DNA from: Scalesia atractyloides
Taxonomy: Eukaryota; Streptophyta; Magnoliopsida; Asterales; Asteraceae
Reading direction: 5' to 3'
Length of the DNA stretch: 64,000 nt
NCBI GenBank assembly: GCA_947069175.1
Contig: CAMTDV010000017.1
Span: forward strand, 37,395,126-37,459,125
The notes beneath the pieces were generated by a model. It was not told the origin of the DNA, ran no database searches, and saw nothing but the letters and a program-made list of their open reading frames with translations. The position numbers and the translations under genes are program-made. Positions within the stretch are counted from its first letter, which is position 1, and each line of letters begins with the position of its first letter. Of this stretch, positions 46,863-58,591 are shown piece by piece.

Positions 46863-47200
46863 TTTTTTTTAAATATCGACTGTCAAGATACCATTCACTG
46901 GCCGGTTGGGACTGGCCAGCCGCAGGCACGACTGTGAGGCCGGCTCCATACTGGAACCCACCAGGTTTCTCCATGGAGGGGCATAACACCGGCTTACGAG
47001 ACCTCTCCGTTTCCTTACGAGAAACCATACCACCGACTGCCAATTGACAAACGTTGTGCCGCCACAAAGACGAGAATTTCTGGCGTGACGCACGATGGGT
47101 CGAAAACCCGTGTTAGCTCGGACTCGAACTTGCGACCTCTAAAGGAGGCTTAATTCTTATCTTCATTAGCTATGCGACTCCACCAAATGGTGGGGACTAT
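46863..47200 (-). mobile_element. tRNA-derived SINE, complete, ~338 bp
   Basis: Duplication AAATATTTAGCT at 46851-46862 and 47201-47212. Minus strand: B box AAGTTCGAGTCC (47120-47131), poly-A tail as the T run at 46862-46870. The body differs from the SINE at 21135, so it is another family or subfamily. Confidence 0.85.
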
Positions 47201-47407
47201 AAATATTTAGCTAGATAAGGGTTTAAATGGAATGTCATCTCAAACGTGTACTTAATGTATGGAATGCACTTCAAGTCTTCAACCAACTTGGTTTTATGGT
47301 TTGATATTTGAGAATGTTAATTAAAGTTCAGGTGATAAGTATGGTTTTGAAGCGTCAAGGTGTTAAAACATACATGTTCAAATAAGACAATTCGAGTTAA
47401 TATGACC

Positions 47408-47529
47408 TTTTTTTTTTTCAAAAGATGTACTTCACAACAGACGGTTAATACATACCCGCAAATCGCAGACCCGCCCACACTTATGTCCCGAGAACTATGT
47501 TATCTTAACGGGTCCACACTTCTATCCCA
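47408..47529 (-). mobile_element. 5'-truncated SINE
   Basis: Flanked by AGTTAATATGACCTTTT (47395-47411 and 47530-47546). The body (CACAACAGACGGTTAATACATACCC and on) matches the 3' part of the SINE at 21135-21464. No A or B box remains. Confidence 0.8.
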
Positions 47530-47546
47530 AGTTAATATGACCTTTT

Positions 47547-49639
47547 GCCAATGAAATCAAAAGTTTAGGAATTACTATGATGTGATATTTACCATGCATA
47601 TTTTACATGCATGGTATTCAGGATTTTGTACACATAGTCCTTGTATTTTTAAGGTGACATTTTTCATTTGAAATTTCACTATAAGGGTATTTTCGTCCTT
47701 TTATTTAAATTTCATTTTACTTTTATTTTTATTTTTATATGAAATTTTAAAATAAGGGCCATCTACATCCTTTTACTTAAATTTCATTTTACTTTTATCA
47801 GTTCGTTAGTCTTCTTCCTCCTCAACTTCGACGATACCACCGCTCTCCTCTGCTTCCAGTCCCAAACCCATCAACAATTTGTCGCCAGAGCTTGCTTGGT
47901 AGTTGTCGGGGAAGACAATCAGAAATGATGTATGTGTGGAGGGGGTGGGGGTGGGGGTGGTGTGTTTTAACTTCTCTTGATCTTTGTTTAATTTGTTATG
48001 TTTTTAATTATTTTGTTTTGTTATTTAGTATTTGAAACTTAATGTTTTTTTTAAGTAAAATGGTAAAAGAACGAAAATCTCCTTATGTGTCTTGCACATG
48101 ACTAGATTTAACTAAAAACATACAAAGTTCGCCATAAATGATGAAACTTGTTACAAAAACAAAGCATAAAGGATGGCCAACGTGATTTTTAAACATTAAG
48201 GCTGAAACTTGTAAATTGATACAAAGCTAAATTACGTTTGTTGTTACTTTGTGTTTCATATAATGTTTGAAGAATTTATCCTAGATAGTTCAAAGAAAGA
48301 TGGCAGTTTTGTAGTGGACTTTGGTTGGTATCTTACATGGATTGTTTCTAGACCCAACGGTTGTGTATGGTTTTCGTGTTTCTTTCTTAGTCCATCTTAG
48401 AAGAGCATATATAGTTCATAAACACAAGAAAAGAAACTACTTCTATAACATATAAAGAACATTCACTTGTGTAAGGGGCCAACTCAACTCTTTTAACTTG
48501 AATACATCTAGAGTTTGGCTCGTTTGTAAGAGAGTGAATGACTTGATTTGTATGTCGTCACATGTACATATACTACCTATTGTTTGTTGTCACTGTCATA
48601 AATATAACCGTATTGATTTGACATCGCTACTATGATTGGTGGTTATGTAAACACATGCACAACTTTCCACATAGGCGAAATACTATAAGTGAACGTCCCA
48701 ACACAATCTGGATCCCATAGATCTGAACACTGTGAGCTAAATCCGTATCAGATGATTGAACTTAGACGCTTAGTACCATATCTCTTCTTATATATAACAC
48801 AATACATATAATTTAGTTACTTGTATTAGATTCATACACAATAATAATATATACTTTGTAATTATATATTTGTTCTATCGAATAAAAAATATTATATGTA
48901 TATAAATAATAGTTTCATCTAAGATCATGAGTCTAGTTAAAATCAATGTACAAAGTTGGGACTCGAGTTCATTTATTACATAGTGAAGCTCGGATAAATT
49001 CAGTTAAATTGTAAATTTAAATGAGACGATCTAAAGTCGCTCAACTTACCGTTGTGATTCCTAATTAGTAATTAGGTTTAAGAGTCTAGGGTCTGTTTGC
49101 AAATGCTGAGAAGTGAAGGGTAGCGTTATGTAATGTTTGATGATATAGTTGAACTTGAAAAACAAGAACACGTTACCATGTGGGAATCCCATGTAGAATA
49201 TCCGGTTGTTCCATGGTTTTGTGCTCATCAATTGGAATATGCTACAAAACTACTAATGATTGATATTTAGACCTTTATGCGGCAAATTATGAATTACTTT
49301 AATTATAAACGTATTTTAAAATAGCATTTTAACTAATGTTATTCCATACATGACCTAGCGATCTAGTGATATGATATTTCTTTTATAAAAATGCTGTGAG
49401 TTTAAATCCTTACAAATGCAAGGTTGGGTGATATTTATGTGTTAGAACTTGTTACGTTATTGTATGTGAAATATTTATGTCTTTTTATTTCATTATAAAA
49501 GACCAGTGTACTTTTTTTACTCTAAATAACAACGTAGTTTAGATCATCAAAAAAACATTTAAGGTATATTGTCTACTAAAAAAATTGGTCACATTCACAT
49601 AGAGTTTAAGACTGCAAGTTGACATAAAAAGAAGTAATA
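47547..49639. other. Spacer, no supported gene; one G-rich run
   Basis: Nothing gene-like seen. GGGGGTGGGGGTGGGGGTGG at about 47941-47960 is a possible G-quadruplex motif. Confidence 0.4.
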
Positions 49640-50687
49640 TCTATTTTATTCTATTCTATATAAATAAAATCACAACCAGGATAAACGGTGCATGGTAGCT
49701 TGTTATTGGTCAGTCTTTTTTCTTTCTTTTCTCTTTTTTTTTAGTTTTTGTTTATTTTAGCTTTTAAACTTAAATATTTCGTGTTTGCACTTACAACCCT
49801 TTAACTTTCTAAAATCTATATAATCAGTTTTTACGTGCTTATATTTATGTATGCGTCGGTATAATTTCAGGTTGATTACGGTTTTCTTTTTTTGTCTTTT
49901 AGTATGGTTTTTTTAGCCTTTACCCTTCAACATTTAGTATTGGCAGTTACATTTAGTATATGCACTTACAACCCTTCATCTTTCTAAAATCTATATAATC
50001 ATTTTTTATGTGCTTATATTTATGTATGTGTCGGTATAATTTAAGGTTTATTACAATTTTCTTTTTTTGTCTTTTAGTAAGGTTTTTTTTAGCCTTTACC
50101 CTTCAACATTTAACATTGACAGTTACAATCCTTCAACTTTCTAAAAGGTTTATAATTATTTTTTACATGTTTAAATTTATGTACGTGTCGGCATAAATTC
50201 AAGTTGATTACGTTTCTTTGAAAATGAGTGGGCTCAGATTTAATATGTTTTTTCATTTTTTGTACGTTTTCAGTTAATCTACGTTTTGGCATAAATTTAG
50301 TTTTAAAACAAGTCGGGTCAAATGTAATATGTTCATTAGACTTTATAAATTCGGTTTACTTTACTTTTCAGTCCCACCGGAACGCGCGGTACCATTTTTA
50401 ACTTAAAAAACATAATGTTTTACTTATTTTTATGAACGTATCGGTATAAGATCAGGTTTGCATTCGACCTAAATTTCTTTCGTAAAAAAGTCGAGCCATG
50501 TATAATACGTCCATGCTTATTTTTATGTACATATTCGTTTATCTATGTTTTGACGTAACTTTGGTTTAGAAACGGTTCAGGTCTTTACTGCACAAATTCG
50601 AGTTATTTTACATTTGAACCCGCCGCATCACGCGAGAAAATTTACTTTACATTTGGACCCGCCGCATCAAGCGGAAAGATTTACTAG
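49640..50687 (+). mobile_element. Non-autonomous Helitron, 1048 bp
   Basis: Starts TCTATTTTATTCTATTCTATA after A (49639) and ends CTAG (50684-50687) before T. A hairpin CCGC-ATCAA-GCGG (50662-50674) lies 9 bases before CTAG. A second hairpin-like tail CCGCCGCATCACGCG lies just upstream (about 50620), as if a new terminator had been added. The interior has a 155-180-bp tandem repeat (49797, 49973, 50128). No Rep/helicase ORF. Confidence 0.85.
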
Positions 50688-50825
50688 TTTTATACATTTA
50701 GCATTAAAGAAACCACATATATGCGCCCACACGTATAAGAATATAGGAATGCTCAAAGAGGCTCCACATGGGTATTAAAAATCTATGTTATTTTAGCCAC
50801 TTAATACTTATCTATTAGAAGTTAT

Positions 50826-51138
50826 TATTGGGTTTGTAGGCTTTAGGTTAGCTGGCCTTAATAGGGTTAGTCGGCTCGATTTTATTAGACCTACTTAGTT
50901 AACTTGTTGATTAAGGAGTTAACCCTAATCTAGTTCTATATATACCTATGATATATTGTAGTCTGTGTCATTCTGTAAACAGTTGTGAGCATCTAATAAA
51001 AGTGAAACCCTAATTGCAACCCGTGGATGTAGGTCACCTTGACCGAACCACGTAAATTCTCGTGTTCTTTATTTTCTGCTAGTGTATGTGTGTTTGTTCT
51101 GTTTTCGCTCGAGCCTACCCTGATCCGATATCCTAACA
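50826..51138 (+). repeat. 5' LTR of element G
   Basis: 313 bp, ends TATCCTAACA. The start has mutated from TGTTAGG to TATTGGG. LTR promoter TATATATACC near 50938. Confidence 0.88.
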
Positions 51139-51516
51139 AATGGTATCAGAGCCAAAGGTTCAGTTAAATACTCGGTTCACACGATTATTACAGGAGAGGG
51201 AGAGAGCTGAACGAGAGGTCTAGATCTGTTGTTTTTGTCGCCGTCGCTGACGTGTTTACGGCCTGTACTTAATCTCTGGGTTACGGCTCGTAAGGTTTAA
51301 GGTTGGCGTCGTAGGGTTTGTTGTTGCAGATCTGGTGGTTTTGGGGTGTTTAGCGATTAGGGTTTCGGTTCTTGAACCCTGGTTATTCGCTGATTATACG
51401 CTCGGGTTTGCAGGAGACGTCACTGGTTCGGGTGTGTCGGGTTTCTTGTTTATTGAAGGTTGCTTGGGTTTCGGGTGCTTGCTTTCTGTGGTATTTTTCT
51501 GGTTTTCTCATTTGCT

Positions 51517-51913
51517 ATGGCTGAAGATGAGAAGTTCAGAATCGAGAAGTTTAATGGTACTGATTTTGCATGGTGGAGAATGCAAATAGAGGCGTTGTTT
51601 GGTGAAGGCGATTTGGATGTGGTATTGGAAGAAAACCTGTTGGAATGGATAAAGTTGCCGAAGCAATTAGGAACTCAAGGACAAAAAGGCAAGAGGTAAA
51701 ATCACATTGGCTTTGACGAGGAGCGTTGCTTTTAATATCATGAAAGAAACAACTGCTCGTGGTAGGTTAACAGCCCTGTCAAATATGTATGAGAAGCCGT
51801 CTGCCGGTAATAGGGTGTTCTTGATGAGGGAACTGTTTAATATGAGAATGAACGAGGGCAGTCAAGTTGCTGATCACATTAACAAAGTCAATTCGATTTG
51901 TCCAGGTACTTGA
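51517..51913 (+). pseudogene. Copia-type gag remnant of element G
   Basis: ATG at 51517 gives EKFRIEKFNGTDFAWWRMQI, the usual start of copia gag (F-x-G-x-D-F-x-x-W-x-x-M). The reading ends at TAA 51697-51699. A second frame from 51707 continues with ALTRSVAFNIMKETTARGRL and LSNMYEKPSAGNRVFLMREL and stops at 51911-51913. Later gag, protease, integrase and RT are all gone; 51914-52076 is non-coding. Confidence 0.85.
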
Positions 51914-52076
51914 TGAGAGGTGTGGTTGCAACTAGGTGGCTTGGATGTGACTGAAGTCTTAGCTTGTTCTTGGAACTAGAGGCTTGGAAGCCTTGAACGT
52001 AAAGATTACTGAAGTTACCGGTGATGGGTTTCTTGGATGCACTTTGTGGACTATGCAAAGCCTCCGAGTGGGAGAT

Positions 52077-52372
52077 TGTTAGGTTCGTAGGCTTTAGGGT
52101 AGTAGGCCCTAGTTATTAGGCCCACTTAGTTAACTTGTTGACTAAGGAGTTAACCCTAATATAGTTATATATATATACCTATGATGTAATTGTAGTCGAT
52201 GTCTTTCTGTAAACAGTTGTGAGCATCTAATAAAAGTGAAACCCAAGTTGCAACCCGTAGACGTAGGTCACCTTGACCGAACCACGTAAATTCTCGTGTT
52301 CTTTATTTTCTGCTAGTGTGTGTGTGTTTGTTCTGCTTCCGCTCAAGCCTACTCTGGTCCGATATCCTAACA
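52077..52372 (+). repeat. 3' LTR of element G
   Basis: 296 bp, TGTTAGGTTCG to TATCCTAACA, diverged from the 5' LTR by substitutions and small indels. Confidence 0.88.
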
Positions 52373-52377
52373 GTTAT

Positions 52378-52900
52378 TTCTTTTGAAACTTAATCTAACA
52401 ATATCAACTTAAATCATAAGTTTAAAAATCTTTATCAAATATATCAATCTAAATTATAAGTTTAAAAATCTTTATCAAATTTAAAATGGTATTTTTTTTC
52501 TTTTCTCAGTTTAATTTCAAGGTGGGTAAACATGTAGTGTTTTTAGATAATAAAGTTGGTAATTATATAATACCATACTCCTACTTTAACCTAAGTAGTC
52601 CCTTATCCAATCTTGTCCTCCAAACACCCGCTTCCTAATTTTTAGTCATGATCACTTACTACACTTAGACGGGAAGGTGGTCAGCGAGTTAAGGTGGCAG
52701 CCGACCCCGAAAGGGAAAACCGCCCCCACCCTTTCTAGGGTGCAAACGGGGAAACTCCCCCGATCTCCCCGTTTTGCTTGTTGATGTTGTTGTTTTTGGA
52801 GGAAAAATCAAAGTGGGGTGAAGGGGAACCATTTCCCTAAGGTCCCTGCTGTTAACTTATGTGTTATGTATACATTCATATATAAAGTTGATCTGTTCTA
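52378..52900. other. Spacer, no supported gene
   Basis: AT-rich, then a C/G-rich patch (52680-52770). No ORF with recognisable domains. Confidence 0.4.
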
Positions 52901-52948
52901 GGATAATATAATGGATCCGAACAATGTTACTTTCTTGAATGACATTGA
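52901..52948 (+). pseudogene. Exon-like fragment of an unrecognised gene, left of element D
   Basis: After TTCTAG, a possible splice acceptor, the reading MDPNNVTFLNDID runs to the D insertion site. It appears to continue after D at 62938. Family unknown. Confidence 0.3.
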
Positions 52949-54632
52949 TGATGTGTATAAAATTCAACATATCAATTACATCAAATGAGGCATAAAACAA
53001 ACCCTTTTCTAGTACTAATGTTGGAAAAATCACGTTTCTTTGTTCCTTTTGAATTTATTGGACCAAATGAGCTTAAAAGAACAAAAGAAGCAAATAAGCA
53101 GCCAAAACCAATATAAATACAAGAAGAAGGAATAACGCGACATGTCCGACCCCTCAGCAGCACCCCAAAGACAAAAACAAGGAAACAGAAGCTGACCACG
53201 GGGCTGTGCCCAGCCAGGCATGGGGCGTGGTCAGGCCTTACACTTAAAGACAAAGCATGCAGAAGCTTCTAGCCCACCACAGGGCCATGCCCAGACCACC
53301 ATGGGGTGTGGTCAGACTTTAAGATTTGCAGAATCTTGATAGTACGGCGAAGAGTTGACCACGGGGCCGTGAGCCACGGGGTCATCTGGGGCCCTCTGCT
53401 GACAGCTGCAATTAATGAAGGAAGAGAAGAAGTTGGCCACGGGTCGTGCCCACGGGACACCGGGCTGTGGCCGGGGTACTGTTCTGACTATTAATAGGGG
53501 TGCTTGGTTCACTTTAAAGGCATCCCTTGGCAAACCACTTCTCTCTCACTTTGCCACCATTCCACCACCACTACAACACCAACACCCACCACCATCATCC
53601 ATCTATCCTCTTTAGAGTGTGTAGTAGTCTCGGGATCAAATATTGATCGTAAGAGTTCTTGTCAAACAAAAGCCATGTTTGGCTAATCTCTTACATCACT
53701 TGGTGAAGACAATTCTTTAATATATTACTTTTGATTTTTAATCTTTTGGCAGTTATTAATTGGGTATGTATTAGTTTCTTATGTTGAAAGTAAATTTTCC
53801 TAACCATTTCTTCATGATGTCATTGATTTGCTCATTTGTGTCTTTACGGTCTATATAAAGCACGCTAACTACTTGGAAGGGGGTTAGAAGGGTTGTTTTT
53901 CAAAGTTCTTGTCTCGTTCAGTGTATAGATCCTGCGAAGACTTGGTTCAAGCTTACTAGGACCTCCTTCAATGCCCCACGGGTATTGGATGGCGGAGGTG
54001 CGAATAGCTTGAACCACTCATATGTAAAGTACTATTAAAACATTAAACCGGCTTCTTGGGATTGTATCCTTGCTGACTCAAACCACTTAGCCGAGGGTAA
54101 CGTCACCTTCAAAATAGGGGCCTACTACTTTTCGCATTAATAACTTATTTAATTATCTTTCAATATTCCGACCCTTTGGGATTGTATCTCTGCTGACTCA
54201 AACCACTGTGTTGAGGGTAACGTCACATTCAAAAGAGGGGCCTACTACTTTAACTAAGATAGTCTCTTGAAAAGTCCAAAAGTGCAAAACTCGTCAAAGG
54301 ATACATTAAAGAGGAGTTGGATCCAAGTGATTTTATCTTGTCTATTTGTATTTTTATTTATCTTTTCATTTTTAGATTTATTCTTATGTTTAAAACTTTT
54401 ATCCAAAAATTTAGAGCGATTAGACGTTGCCGATAAACCGGTATAAAAGCTCTTGTGTCTTCGGACGACCTCGGTATCTTACCAACACTATACTACGCTC
54501 GCGATGGGTGCACTTGCCCAAGTGTGTGTTTAGTGTTAGTACAATATCGTGTTTTATAACTGTAAAACTTGACTAATGCATAAAATGGACTGAAAATATT
54601 AAAAAAAATCATATCACGCTTGACGCACACCA
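52949..54632 (+). repeat. 5' LTR of element D
   Basis: 1684 bp, TGATGTGTATAAA to GACGCACACCA. Contains a TATA-like TATTAATA (53489-53496) with four CACGGGGCCGTG-type units upstream, and a ~118-bp block given twice (from about 54057 and 54177: GGGATTGTATC, CTGACTCAAACCACT, GAGGGTAACGTCAC). Confidence 0.9.
53194..53476 (+). promoter_or_regulatory. CACGGGGCCGTG palindrome units upstream of the D TATA-like site
   Basis: Four units at 53194-53236, 53275-53314, 53357-53385 and 53435-53476. A full unit has TGACCAC at the left, CACGGGGCCGTG, a CCCAGCC spacer, CATGGGGCGTG and GTGGTCA at the right, so the whole unit is itself loosely palindromic. The last lies about 13 bp before TATTAATA. Confidence 0.75.
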
Positions 54633-54637
54633 AGTTT

Positions 54638-54656
54638 TGGCGCCGTTGCTGGGGAT
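54638..54656 (+). other. Primer binding site of element D (tRNA-Asp type)
   Basis: TGGCGCCGTTGCTGGGGAT, five bases after the LTR end. Confidence 0.85.
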
Positions 54657-54760
54657 ACAAGGATTTTAAGAAAGTTTAAAATCAACGGCCTAATTATTTT
54701 TAACATTTCTTCTTTTTATCTTTAGGATTTTTCCCTTTTTCAACAATTTCTACATGCTGC

Positions 54761-54880
54761 AGCACGGGGCCGTGTCCATCCAATACGCCCCCGTGTCCAA
54801 TCACTGTAGCAATAAATCTATTTTAAGTCAGATAGTAGCTGACCAAGGGGCCGTGTCATACGAGCATGGGCCGTGTCTGA
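54761..54880 (+). repeat. Two palindromic units between primer site and ORF1 of D
   Basis: GCACGGGGCCGTGTCC...CGCCCCCGTG (54761-54798) and AAGGGGCCGTG...GGGCCGTG (54841-54880). Confidence 0.7.
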
Positions 54881-54926
54881 AAACAGGACCGTCAGATCCC
54901 AACGGTTGGTAATATCTGGCAAAAAC

Positions 54927-55631
54927 ATGGATGATATCGATTATTTTTGCTTTCGCCCCTTTTACGGTGAATGGTGTTAACTATGTGGTGGGTTTCATCA
55001 AGATTTAGAATGTTATATTCTAAATTTTGCACCTCACTATTTAGCGGACCCATCGTTTTCCTGTAATAATCACCTTAAGATGGACGAAAGTAAAAACGAT
55101 CCTTATTATTCAACCGAATGTTCTCAACCTCCTCTTCCACATGACATAACCTCCCACGATATATTTCAACTAGAAGAAAAGATTCTCTCAAAGATAAAAG
55201 AAATAGAGCTTATGATAAAGTCAAGGTATTCATCGCAAGGCCAAAACCAAAGATAATCGTTGAGTCCACATTCGGAATCTAGCAACATCAAAGCCATCGA
55301 AAGTACCTCAACCTCTTGTGAAAGCATTAACGATAGTCGTCCCTGTGTCGATTGTGCCGTGAAGGACTCTCCATCTGCCACCACCGCTGCGCTCATAGAC
55401 CTGAGCGATTCGACATACAACTTCTTCAACAAGAGCCCGGATAAGGGGAATAAAGGTTGGTCTCGCCCACCAGTAAGTAGTTTAGGTTTTACCCTTTCTG
55501 ATAACCTCTTGCGTTCGTGCATGAACCAAGAGCAGTTAAGGTACCTTAGGCACTTCGGTGTTGTTCCCTCCAGTAAGGAACCACCCGATCCGAATGAATT
55601 CCTTAAAAAAGGTATAGATGTCACTTCATAA
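54927..55631 (+). pseudogene. ORF1 of element D, ~234 codons, unrecognised, two in-frame stops
   Basis: ATG at 54927 (MDDIDYFCFRPFYGEWC), TAA at 54978-54980, continuing LCGGFHQDLECYILNFA, then an acidic/polar part, TAA at 55254-55256, and Ser/Thr-rich sequence to LRYLRHFGVVPSS and a stop at 55629-55631. C-x2-C-x3-H-x4-C at the start (with the first stop inside) resembles a zinc knuckle with one residue missing. Single frame throughout, so the stops look like later mutations. I recognise no family; gag-like or accessory protein of the element is possible. Confidence 0.55.
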
Positions 55632-55637
55632 AAATCC

Positions 55638-55799
55638 TGACTACGGGGCCATGCTTGGCCAGCACGCCTTGTATCCACAAAAAGTTTCACCACAGGGCCG
55701 TGTCCATCCAACACGCCCCGTGCTCATAATATAGACAAAACCTGTATGACCCATCTCTGACCACAGGGCCGTGTTCAGCCAACACGGGGTCGTGGTTAG
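55638..55799 (+). repeat. Three palindromic units between ORF1 and ORF2 of D
   Basis: Units at 55638-55675, 55688-55724 and 55758-55799, starting seven bases after the ORF1 stop. Each has an (A)CGGGGCC(G)TG-like left half and CACGCCCCGTG- or CACGGGGTCGTGG-like right half. Confidence 0.75.
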
Positions 55800-56166
55800 C
55801 GTGTGCTTCACTTTCTATAAAGTCAGATTTGGGGCAGTATGTTTGGACCCATAACAAAGACCAAGATCTGCTCAGATTTACACACATACCCAAAAAGGTA
55901 TATTCTTAAAAAGGTTTTACACAAACCATCTTGTCTTTGCCACTTTTGTCACTTTCCTTCTCCTCCAAAGAACTTCCACATCCATTAGATCTTGAAGTTT
56001 CACAACTTCAAGCTTTATTCAACCAAACACAAGATTTTCACCAATAAACTCTTAAAACATACATTTTACAACACCGTTTTGAGTTGTTTACGTTCAGAAA
56101 TGTTTTAAACCAAAGAAAAATAACTTAAAACAATGAGTTTCTGGTTTTGAAAATCTTGAAGAGGTC

Positions 56167-56210
56167 TGACCACGGGGTCGTGCGCATTGGGCACGGGGAC
56201 ATGGTCGTGT
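56167..56210 (+). repeat. Palindromic unit before ORF2 of D
   Basis: GACCACGGGGTCGTGCGCAT...GGGCACGGGGACATGGTC, 45 bases before the ORF2 ATG. Confidence 0.7.
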
Positions 56211-56254
56211 TTTTTCATTCTTGATTTTTGAAGTTTCCTTCTTGTTCTCTTAGT

Positions 56255-56709
56255 ATGGCAAGCCAAAACAATGAGACTTCATCGACCAACTCCAGAAACA
56301 CGCGGGGTGGAGACCGTCAATCGAAGCAACCCTTGTCCGCTATGTGTATGCTCTAAGGGAGGCTATCGACGAAATGACAACCGTGGAAGAGGTCCTAATC
56401 AACCGTATAAACTATTTGACGGTTGGGCTGGAAAATAGCTTCCAAGAGATCAACCTCTTGCACCAAAGGTTGAACATTCTTGCGATGCCTCCCATGGAAC
56501 CGATCTTCCCACAAGAAGATTGGAACCTCGCGAAAGAGATCGGTATCCCAACTGGATGGGACGACCTTCCTCCGAAACCTCCTCTAGACACATTACACGA
56601 GGTTCCGGTGATTGTCGCACCTCCTGCACCTCTTCCGTATGAAGATGCGGAGGATGAGCCTCTTCTTTTCCTCCTTAGGGAAATTGAGGAAATGCTCAAT
56701 GACTTTTGA
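56255..56709 (+). pseudogene. ORF2 of element D, ~150 codons, unrecognised, one frameshift
   Basis: ATG at 56255 opens MASQNNETSSTNSRNTRGGD; a frame change near 56330-56345 joins it to a 121-codon frame ending at 56709. That part has an amphipathic helix region (VYALREAIDEMTTVEEVLIN, LENSFQEINLLHQRLNIL), a Pro-rich middle (PPMEPIFPQEDW, PPKPPLDTLHEVP) and an acidic end (EDAEDEPLLFLLREIEEML). The helical part suggests self-association, perhaps a gag-like function. No known domain recognised. Confidence 0.5.
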
Positions 56710-57057
56710 GGAGTGCACCCTCCGGGATGAAGTTCTAAGAGCCCTTAATTACCGAAAATTATTTTCGGGTTTTTGTTGGTTTGTAATGTAACAATTAGGG
56801 TAGAGCTTCATTATGGTTTAGATTTTTGCATCTATCCAATTCTAGGACCTTTGTAATTTTTAATTTTTAGGAGCTATCTTAGGATCGTTGTATTTTGCAC
56901 TATAATATATGATGGTTTAAGTTATTGTGGTGGTATTTGAATCTTGTATAACGGCCTAACAAACGGGAAAAGATGAAATTTGCCAAAGGGACTTTAAAAC
57001 CACACCCCATGCATGTAAACAGTGCTTCCGACAACCTTTTCAACTTCCCAGCATGTG

Positions 57058-57238
57058 CAGCACGGGGGCGTGCCCAGCTCCACACGCCCCGTACCTGGAG
57101 CTCTACAGAAAAATAAATGGTCAGGTAACTGACCACGGCCGTGCCCAGTGGACACGCCCCATGGTCAGCTTTCTGTATGTTTTTTATAGTGGCACTCTTA
57201 CCACGGGGTTGTGCCCAGACAACAGGGCCCGTGGCCAG
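57058..57238 (+). repeat. Three palindromic units after ORF2 of D
   Basis: Units at 57058-57098, 57130-57169 and 57200-57238, each CACGG(G)GCCGTG-like, with CACGCCCC- or GGGCCCGTGG-like right halves. Confidence 0.75.
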
Positions 57239-57239
57239 A

Positions 57240-58591
57240 TGCCCAGTATCATCAAAAACTTATTTTTAACAAGCTTTTACACATTCGAATCAGCCAAAAA
57301 AATTATTTTTGGACACATTGAGGACAATGTGTAATTTAAGTGTGTGGGGAGCTAAAATCTTGAATCTTGCATATCCTAATAACAAGCCTTACACAAAACT
57401 CGTGTTGGAACCGCTAATCACCCCAAAATCTTTTCAAATTTTTTCATTTTTTTACTTGCCTTGGTTTAATTTGGGAATAACAAGTTCTAAAAAGATTACG
57501 TTTTTAAAAATTTACAACCGATAGCGTGGTGATAAAGAGAACCAAAGAAGAAAATTATAAAAAGGCATGACAAATCTTTGTAAAATTTGATTATATATAC
57601 TTGTTCACACTATAAACCCATTCCCACAATAAGTGAGTTTTTAGCCTGTATCGAGCATACATACATACATCTTTAACTAAATGCTTATTTTTTGTTTCTT
57701 GTGTGAATAAGCCGTTTGGTTCTTACGACTCTAAACTTGCCAAGATGATACATTCCCGGTCCTCACCGACTTTAACCCAAGTAAGTAAATGATGGAGGCA
57801 TTAGGACTAACCCATTTTTATTCAACACCATTATTTTCCTTCTTATTACTCCCCTACCAAAAATCCACCTAGTTAACCCCTTTGGGCCTAAACCTTTTCA
57901 TTTCAAAAACCCGTACCATAAACACCCATTACCCACTAAAGCCCTTTTTCTTTCAAATCCATTTGTTTTAGTAAAAAGCTCGGTTATCTTGTGACAAAAA
58001 AACATAGTTCTTGCAGTAACCAAACAAGTTACTCAAAAATCTTGTTTGAATATGCTTAGTTTAAATAAACGTCACAAAAAAATGTTTTATGATAACCGAC
58101 GTTTTTACACTTTTCACCTTTTTTACTAACTACTAACCCAAAAATCAGCTACCTTTAGCCCAAGCATAACTCTTTCAAAAGTCCTCTTGATATTTATGAA
58201 GGTTTATATTTAAGACGGAAGAGGTTTGATCGCTTGGCAAGCATATGGTAGAAGTAAGTTCCATGCCGGAATCGAGTGTCATCACAAAAATACATCTTCT
58301 GCCGAGTGTTGAATGATCTCCCGTGAGGTACGGGAACTTGTATATATAAATAAATAGAATTTTAAAAAGGCATGTTATACCAAAATAAATAATTTTTCTT
58401 AAAAATGTTCTAAATAAATCATGACGACTAAGATTGTAAATAAAATAAAAACAAAATTAAATAAAGATCTTGGATTCCCGACACTCAAGACAAGCCACAA
58501 AACTTCTTCTCTACCTATTCCATTTGGGTGTGCAAGCCACATTTAAAGAGTTTTGCTTGAGGACAAGAAAAGATTCAAATGTGGGGATATT
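57240..58591 (+). other. Non-coding 3' part of element D with polypurine tract
   Basis: No ORF with recognisable content. AAATGTGGGGATAT (58577-58590) precedes the 3' LTR. Confidence 0.65.

Larger units (their letters stand above)
50826..52372 (+). mobile_element. Mini Ty1/copia-type element G, 1547 bp, gag remnant only
   Basis: LTRs 50826-51138 and 52077-52372, exact duplication GTTAT (50821-50825, 52373-52377). Primer site TGGTATCAGAGCC (51141-51153, initiator Met tRNA) and polypurine tract GAGTGGGAGAT before the 3' LTR. The internal part is 938 bp with a broken gag and no pol, so it depends on other elements. Confidence 0.92.

Noticed and set aside
51335..51589. 84-codon ORF as the start of the element G gag
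   Set aside because: It is in a different frame from the gag motif at 51517 and lies in the untranslated leader after the primer site.
53306..53615. ORFs across the LTR of D (and 61701-61972)
   Set aside because: They cover palindromic units and simple repeats (CCACCACC) in both LTRs; no coding pattern.
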